9,281 nt of DNA from the NCBI GenBank assembly GCA_030152225.1, contig JASLHL010000028.1, forward strand, positions 1 to 9,281, written 5' to 3'. Each line of letters starts with the position of its first letter. The first letter of the stretch is position 1. This stretch comes from Flavobacterium sp. (GTDB taxonomy: Bacteria > Bacteroidota > Bacteroidia > Flavobacteriales > Flavobacteriaceae). The notes beneath the pieces were generated by a model, which saw only the letters and a program-made list of their open reading frames with translations, did no database searches and was not told the origin of the DNA. Positions 6,601 through 9,281 of this stretch are shown one piece after another. A program made the translations under genes and the position numbers.

Positions 6601-9281
6601 TGGTTGTTTGACATCAAACGCTGTTTCTGAACAATATTTCCTTCAGCATCAAATTTATAACGGAACTTCACATATCCTCTAGGTGCATCGGAATTGCTAG
6701 AACTCACTAAGGATATAATACTTCCACTAGGATAACGAGCAACTAAATAGACATAGCGATCCTGACAAACAGCTGCTGTACATCCTGGTAATTTAAAATT
6801 ATTCTTGATTGTAACACTAACGCGGGATCCATTTGCTGTGTATTCCAAAGGAATATTGCTCGTATGCACTTTACTGTAATTAGAGTAATAAGGCACTACA
6901 TAAACATCGGGATTTGAAGGATTTAAGGAGACTAGTTTGGGTTTAAATTGGGTATCAATGGTCTTCCAATCTATTTCAGAATCACTCAACACTTCGATCT
7001 TTATATAGTGAAAACTATCAGGTACCGAAGTGATCGTTTCCATATCTAAGGTTTGATTTGGAGAAGTAAAGGTAGTCGTTCCCTCAATGCTACTAGTTTT
7101 TTCGTAAATCACCACATTATTTCCGATAATTGGTAGATTTCCACCATTAGCTGTTCCCTTTTTAAAATAGGAAACGCGGATCGTTACTCGATCATTGTCT
7201 ATAATGGAAAAGCTTGGCCATTCTAAACGGTATTTCCCAGATTCTTTAAAGAGGTGTTCCATCTTGCTTCCTACAATAAATCCCTCATTATAGGTTGATG
7301 CATGTCTAGATGACGCTATAATAGGATCTGGATTTGTTCCTGTATATTCCACTTTTGGATTCCAACTAACTCCTAGCTCTTCCAATGGGATTTGATTGGT
7401 ATGCACTCTAAAGAACAACAGTTCACCTTTTTCAACCGTTAGGGTATGATTATGTGTTTCTCTTGTGGATAGCATTAGATTAGGTCCCAATACAAAGGTT
7501 GCATTTCCCATTTCATTATCTTTCAATCGCTCGATCGAAAATTTTACTCCACTGTCTAAAGCAATATGTTGCTTGCTAATCGTTCCCGTTACTTTCACTT
7601 GTCCAGGTTTGGGTGCACGCCATACCATAACCAGGTCCATCGGACCATTGGTCAGATCTACTGCTGGCTCAGGATTCACAACAGGGGCTACTTCTTCTTC
7701 TTTCAATACAATCGCAGGCGTGATTGAACTGTCTAAGCTATAGGTAGGCGTTTTGGTTTGCGGATCGATATACCCAAAGTACACCCGTTCATTATCAACA
7801 ACATCAAGGATGCCATCCGCATTGACATCCGTCATATAGGTTGACATTTTAGACGAACTCTTAGCATTAGATTCAGAAAGATTTCCAACCATAATGTTGA
7901 CGCTAAATCCTTCTTCACTATTTTTGTTTTTAGTATAACTTAAATTTGGTAGATTCTTAATTGGATAAACCTCGGATGAAAAAACATTACCTGTATTCTT
8001 GCGGTAATAAAATTGCTTCCCACTTTTAAAAATTTTATCTGGTAAACCATCTCCATCTATATCGGTCATCATTACTTTAGTCTCCGAATTAGAAGAACCT
8101 CCTCCAAAATTCTTACCAAAAGTAGCAGACCAACTAAAGGGCAACCAAGAACTTGGTATAAAAGTTGTAACAATTCCCACTGAACCTCCTCCATTAAAAT
8201 TTGTTGATTTGCCCTCCGAACCTCCTAAAGCAGAGATATATACCCCAAAACGATCGTAATCTGTGGCATAATCTTTATAGGTATTAATCATTTGCCCTGT
8301 ACTTTCAAAAAGGGATCCCGCACCAATATCATCGTGGTAATCGAAATTATATTCTTCTATTACGGGAGTCGAGGGCATCGCAGTGGAAGTAACATCCTTA
8401 TTGTTGCTATTCGTATTAATAATGCGATAGAGCAAACTCCTACCAAACTGTCCTGCTTTGTAAAAAAATTGATATTCATTATGCGCATATCCCAACGACA
8501 TTTTTCCTTCATCAGCATCGACCAAAGATCCTTTAGGCTCCATTTTTATCACAATTTTATCAATTAAATCCACACTCTTCGATTCTACACCATAGCGGTT
8601 CGTTGTCTTTACATCTAAACGAGGTCCTCTAGGAGAATCTATTGTATTTTTTCGTGTAATTAAAATAGAAAATTCATGAAAATTATCACTTCTAGCGGTT
8701 AAGGCTTGATTTTTATTATATCCTATACTTTGCAATTGAAGATCTCCACTTGCGTTTTGGTTGTATTGATATTCCATATAATTGCCATACGCATCCATTA
8801 CTTTAGTCAAATACCATTTCCCTTTGGCATGGGTCGTATAATCATACGTCCATCCAGAAGATCGATCCACAATTTGCCAAGTATAATTATTCACAGAGCC
8901 CAAGCGTTTAATCTCCTGATTGGGGCTATGTTGGGCTTTTTGGAACGTAGCATTACTCACGCGGTTGATCAACGGATCTTTATGCGGAACATACATCGTA
9001 CGATCGGATTTAACCAGTAACAATTCTTCTCCATTCAACAAGTAGGATTCTGTTTCTTTGGCCGTATCGTACACAGGCACTCCCCAACGCGTATCTACGG
9101 ATATTGTTGGTACAGATAAACTCCATCCCAAACCAAAATCTCCTTCATCTGCCCCACTGTTGTAGTTGACTGATAAATCGGGAGTCATACCTTGTCTACC
9201 TACAGGTAAAATCAAAGGAAAAGTAAGTGCTGCATCCCCGCGATCATTAATTTGAGGGACACTGACCATCGGAATATTTTC
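1..9281 (-). CDS. Giant SpvB/TcdB/RHS-repeat polymorphic toxin, partial at both ends
   Basis: One open minus-strand frame runs from base 9281 to base 3, giving 3,093 codons with no stop; neither the start codon nor a certain stop is inside the window. The order of recognisable parts is: SpvB-type start (residues 1-325 of the window), FG-GAP motifs at 405 and 483, a beta-sandwich-like segment near 550-650, four FG-GAP motifs between 1140 and 1404, a TcdB middle region near 1421-1507, YD repeats 1641-2406, a Cys-rich insertion 2464-2764, the RHS core 2765-2871, and a variable tip 2872-3093. This matches TcB (TcdB/TccC-shell) plus TcC in one chain. Known relatives form a hollow shell that encloses and releases a C-terminal toxin, usually against rival cells or hosts. 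Separate TcB and TcC proteins total roughly 2,400 residues, so this chain is clearly longer. Family assignment is secure; target, secretion route and toxin activity are not shown by the sequence. Confidence 0.97.
669..698 (-). other. Predicted RHS self-cleavage motif, PxxxxDPxGM variant
   Basis: P2862-I-N-L-I-D2867-P-T-G-M2871 fits the PxxxxDPxGL motif after which characterised RHS/TcC proteins cut themselves, except that Met replaces the usual Leu at the last position. Cleavage would be expected after M2871, releasing a tip of about 222 residues. The conserved aspartate D2867 is kept. Met in place of Leu is conservative; whether cleavage occurs is inferred from the family. Confidence 0.75.
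669..989 (-). other. RHS repeat-associated core domain
   Basis: Residues 2765-2871 show the full RHS-associated core: W2765-W-Y-H-A-D-H-L-G-S-T, YIEYLPFGEV, YKFNAKELDPQTGYYYYG, ARYYDPGVSIFLSVDPLAE, then NPYHYVHNNPINLIDPTGM. This is the most conserved part of all RHS and TcC proteins. It forms the plug of the shell and, in TcC and characterised Rhs effectors, an aspartyl self-cleaving site that releases the C-terminal toxin inside the shell. Its presence right before a non-conserved tip is the hallmark of a polymorphic toxin. By hand count the first 240 bases of this core (661..900) are 44% GC, compared with 36% for the following tip region. Confidence 0.96.
1068..1142 (-). other. Proline/glutamate-rich linker
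   Basis: Residues 2714-2738 are almost entirely Pro and Glu with a few Leu, Val and Ile: PPLPREEPEEEEEPEF, then PPIVLPPAV. Such stretches are extended and flexible and typically join independently folded modules. This one lies between the cysteine-rich insertion and the return strand of the RHS core, which supports the view that the insertion is a separate domain. Confidence 0.8.
1248..1283 (-). other. CxxC-x4-CxxC motif (candidate zinc-binding knuckle)
   Basis: C2667-L-I-C2670-K-D-A-E-C2675-K-E-C2678 places four cysteines as two CxxC pairs four residues apart, just after an aromatic YYW stretch. Paired CxxC motifs commonly bind zinc or an iron-sulfur centre. The four-residue gap is short for a classic zinc ribbon, so two disulfides or a compact metal knuckle are also possible. 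Cys content is far higher here than anywhere else in the protein. Confidence 0.5.
1416..1487 (-). repeat. Three tandem 8-residue DPxTG-type repeats
   Basis: Residues 2599-2622 divide into three units of eight: D2599-P-D-T-G-Y-V-Y, D2607-P-L-T-G-V-P-L and D2615-P-I-T-R-E-P-I. Every unit starts D-P and has T at position 4; the first two have G at position 5. The codons differ between units, so this is a protein-level repeat and not a recent DNA duplication. Regular D-P-x-T-G turns suggest a short beta-hairpin or spacer between the two cysteine-bearing halves of the insertion. Confidence 0.7.
2064..4361 (-). repeat. RHS/YD-repeat array (about 20 degenerate copies)
   Basis: From Y1641-D-K-L-G-N to the YLYDGKGERVG phrase at Y2396, the protein is built of degenerate YD repeats of about 20-30 residues. 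Clear copies include YEYDILGNL, YQYDPFNRL, MFTDGLGRV, KYDEFGRVV, TTYDDQDRV, FSYDNLGQV, YDYDLLGRI, FTYDDLGQI, FTYEPQGRL, YKYDSWGRI, YHYNSVGQL, YQYDRNNNV, FKYDAFNRL and FTWDANNNI. These form the spiralling beta-sheet cocoon in TcC and RHS proteins. The repeats are conserved at the protein level but diverged in DNA, so I saw no long direct DNA repeat that would suggest recent duplication. The densest, most regular copies lie at about 3500..2800; the edges are looser. Confidence 0.93.
4761..5021 (-). other. TcdB middle/N-terminal-type region
   Basis: Residues 1421-1507 carry the characteristic run of the insecticidal-toxin TcdB middle region. It starts R1421-I-K-R-T-N-L-L-K-T-V and proceeds to TGAKIDLDY. 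M1460-P-Y-K-K-W then leads into LTKVAVYDGF, followed by YAYEYFNGYKDRKERNF and LGFGQ (F1502-Q1507). The phrases 'G-x-x-I-x-L-x-Y', 'M-P-Y-x-x-W-x-L', and 'Y-x-N-G-x-x-D-x-x-E-R-x-F-x-G-F-G' mark this family. The region follows the last FG-GAP motif directly, as in TcB proteins. Residues 1508-1640 continue with a 'TTVTEYLLDG' strand and other beta segments that link to the YD repeats; a TcdB middle/C-type match may extend there. Confidence 0.88.
5070..5864 (-). other. Second cluster of four FG-GAP/VCBS motifs
   Basis: Four copies of the calcium-loop pattern occur at 78-93 residue intervals: M1140-D-V-N-G-D-G-F-P-D1149 (5864..5835); V1233-D-I-N-G-D-G-L-V-D1242 (5585..5556); I1311-D-L-N-G-D-G-L-P-E1320 (5351..5322); and M1396-D-F-D-G-D-G-F-I-D1405 (5096..5067). 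Each is followed by a strand such as VLLNYGG or YYINTGTGF, the usual FG-GAP blade continuation. Between the second and third copies is a glycine run (RGGGGGF near 5448..5427). The regular spacing supports a beta-propeller, as in the TcB subunit, where a propeller closes the bottom of the shell and contacts the TcA channel. Calcium binding is inferred from the family pattern. Confidence 0.88.
5151..5198 (-). other. Short hydrophobic stretch bracketed by cysteines
   Basis: C1362-I-Y-F-I-I-P-I-I-L-T-G-P-K-F-C1377 lies between the third and fourth FG-GAP motifs of the second cluster. The eight or nine very hydrophobic residues are too few for a membrane span and contain a proline. The flanking cysteines could pair across a hairpin. 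It may be a buried strand pair in the propeller or a contact surface. Confidence 0.55.
5865..7333 (-). other. Unclassified, beta-rich central stretch of the giant protein
   Basis: Residues about 651-1139 continue the same open frame but contain no motif I can name. The sequence is rich in Thr, Ser, Asn, Val and aromatic residues in short alternating patterns, as expected for beta structure. It contains the protein's first two cysteines, close together in GCTAAVC near 6790..6770. Short recognisable phrases include MYRNWGQFAYKGAEP (about 6345..6303), which resembles 'WGQF-Y' phrases in other SpvB/RHS giants, and a GPVNAGRAKTDG phrase shortly before the next FG-GAP motif. It most likely forms part of the shell wall or an extra beta domain on it. 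The boundary with the beta-sandwich segment is uncertain. Confidence 0.5.
7334..7634 (-). other. Candidate beta-sandwich (carbohydrate-binding-like) segment between FG-GAP clusters
   Basis: Residues about 550-650 read as alternating short beta strands: V553-W-R-A-P, then GQVKVTGTIS, SGVKFSIERL, HTLTVEKGELLFFRVHTN, and finally V638-S-W-N-P with a following VEYTG. From memory, the layout W-R-A, G-x-V-x-V-x-G, 'V-x-x-G-E-x-x-F-x-V' and 'V-x-W-x-P-x-V-x-Y' recurs in large SpvB/RHS proteins and resembles jelly-roll ligand-binding modules. An acidic, proline-containing linker with E-E-E and N-P-E-P (around 7710..7650) separates it from the FG-GAP motif upstream. Assignment to a named family is not possible by eye, and sugar binding is only a suggestion. 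Confidence 0.45.
7803..8069 (-). other. First pair of FG-GAP/VCBS calcium-binding motifs
   Basis: Two aspartate-rich loops lie about 78 residues apart. The first is M405-T-D-I-D-G-D-G-L-P-D415 (bases 8069..8037), followed by a strand ending YYRKNTG. The second is M483-T-D-V-N-A-D-G-I-L-D493 (7835..7803), followed by VYFGYID. The DxDxDGxxD pattern is the calcium loop of FG-GAP/VCBS beta-propeller blades, which occur repeatedly in SpvB/TcdB proteins and in Bacteroidota RHS giants. The second copy has N and A in place of D and G, but the key aspartates remain. Gly-rich phrases (FNGGGS, FGGGSS) precede the first copy. They probably supply shell or propeller strands; no catalytic role is implied. 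Confidence 0.85.
8306..9281 (-). other. SpvB-type N-terminal domain
   Basis: Window residues 1-325 begin with the SpvB signature: VSVPQINDRGDAALTFPL, then a PVGRQGMTPDLSVNYNSG segment and GDFGLGWSLSVP. This is the classic opening of the Salmonella plasmid virulence protein SpvB N-terminal family, which is shared with the insecticidal TcaC/TcdB proteins. In Tc toxins this part forms the first section of the TcB shell. Typical later phrases of the family are also present, such as GEELLL, the YDYTTHAKGKWYLTKVMD segment, and the IEEYNFDY strand near the end. The domain appears nearly complete, with only a few residues expected before the window edge. The ADP-ribosyltransferase half of Salmonella SpvB is a separate C-terminal domain and is not present here. 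The end boundary is approximate. Confidence 0.9.

Noticed and set aside
7465..7743. A 92-codon plus-strand ORF (and other plus-strand ORFs of 66-104 codons across the window)
   Set aside because: All are antisense to the giant gene, show no recognisable domain, and have the lengths expected by chance opposite a long coding frame. None has a convincing gene context.
8306..9281. SpvB-like actin ADP-ribosyltransferase activity
   Set aside because: Only the SpvB N-terminal shell-type domain matches. No ADP-ribosyltransferase signature (such as an ExE motif in a suitable C-terminal domain) is seen here or in the C-terminal tip.

Overview
The whole 9,281-base window lies inside one giant protein-coding gene on the minus strand. 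I read the minus strand codon by codon from base 9281 down to base 3 in one frame. It gives 3,093 sense codons with no stop and no frameshift, and the gene is cut by the window at both ends. The true start codon and any signal peptide lie beyond base 9281. The last two bases (TA, at 2..1) could begin a stop codon (TAA or TAG) or a tyrosine codon, so the gene may end right at the window edge. All short ORFs in other frames are shadows of this gene. I see no RNA gene, insertion sequence, CRISPR array, promoter or terminator.

The product is a Tc-toxin-like / RHS polymorphic toxin. Going from N to C along the protein (right to left along the window), the layout is as follows. An SpvB-type domain fills roughly 9281..8306. 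Two FG-GAP/VCBS motifs follow (8069..7803). Next comes a long, poorly conserved stretch (7802..5865) that contains a beta-sandwich-like segment. Four more FG-GAP motifs (5864..5070) lead into a TcdB middle/N-type segment (5021..4761). About twenty YD/RHS repeats follow (4361..2064). A 301-residue cysteine-rich insertion (1892..990) interrupts the RHS core. The canonical RHS-associated core (989..669) ends in a PxxxxDPxGM motif. A variable C-terminal region (668..1) ends in a small candidate toxin domain of unassigned family.

By analogy with TcB-TcC of Photorhabdus/Yersinia Tc toxins and other RHS toxins, the SpvB, TcdB and RHS parts should fold into a hollow shell. The RHS core should self-cleave after the DPxGM motif, and the C-terminal tip should be the cargo. 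The TcB-like and TcC-like halves are fused here in one chain. A cognate immunity gene would be expected just beyond base 1 on the same strand, but it is not visible in this window.

The organism is probably a member of the Bacteroidota, most likely a flavobacterium-type genome. This rests on moderate AT-richness (hand counts of 35-44% GC in the lines I counted) and on the single-chain SpvB-TcdB-RHS giant architecture, which is common in that phylum. It is an inference, because the window holds no taxonomic marker gene.
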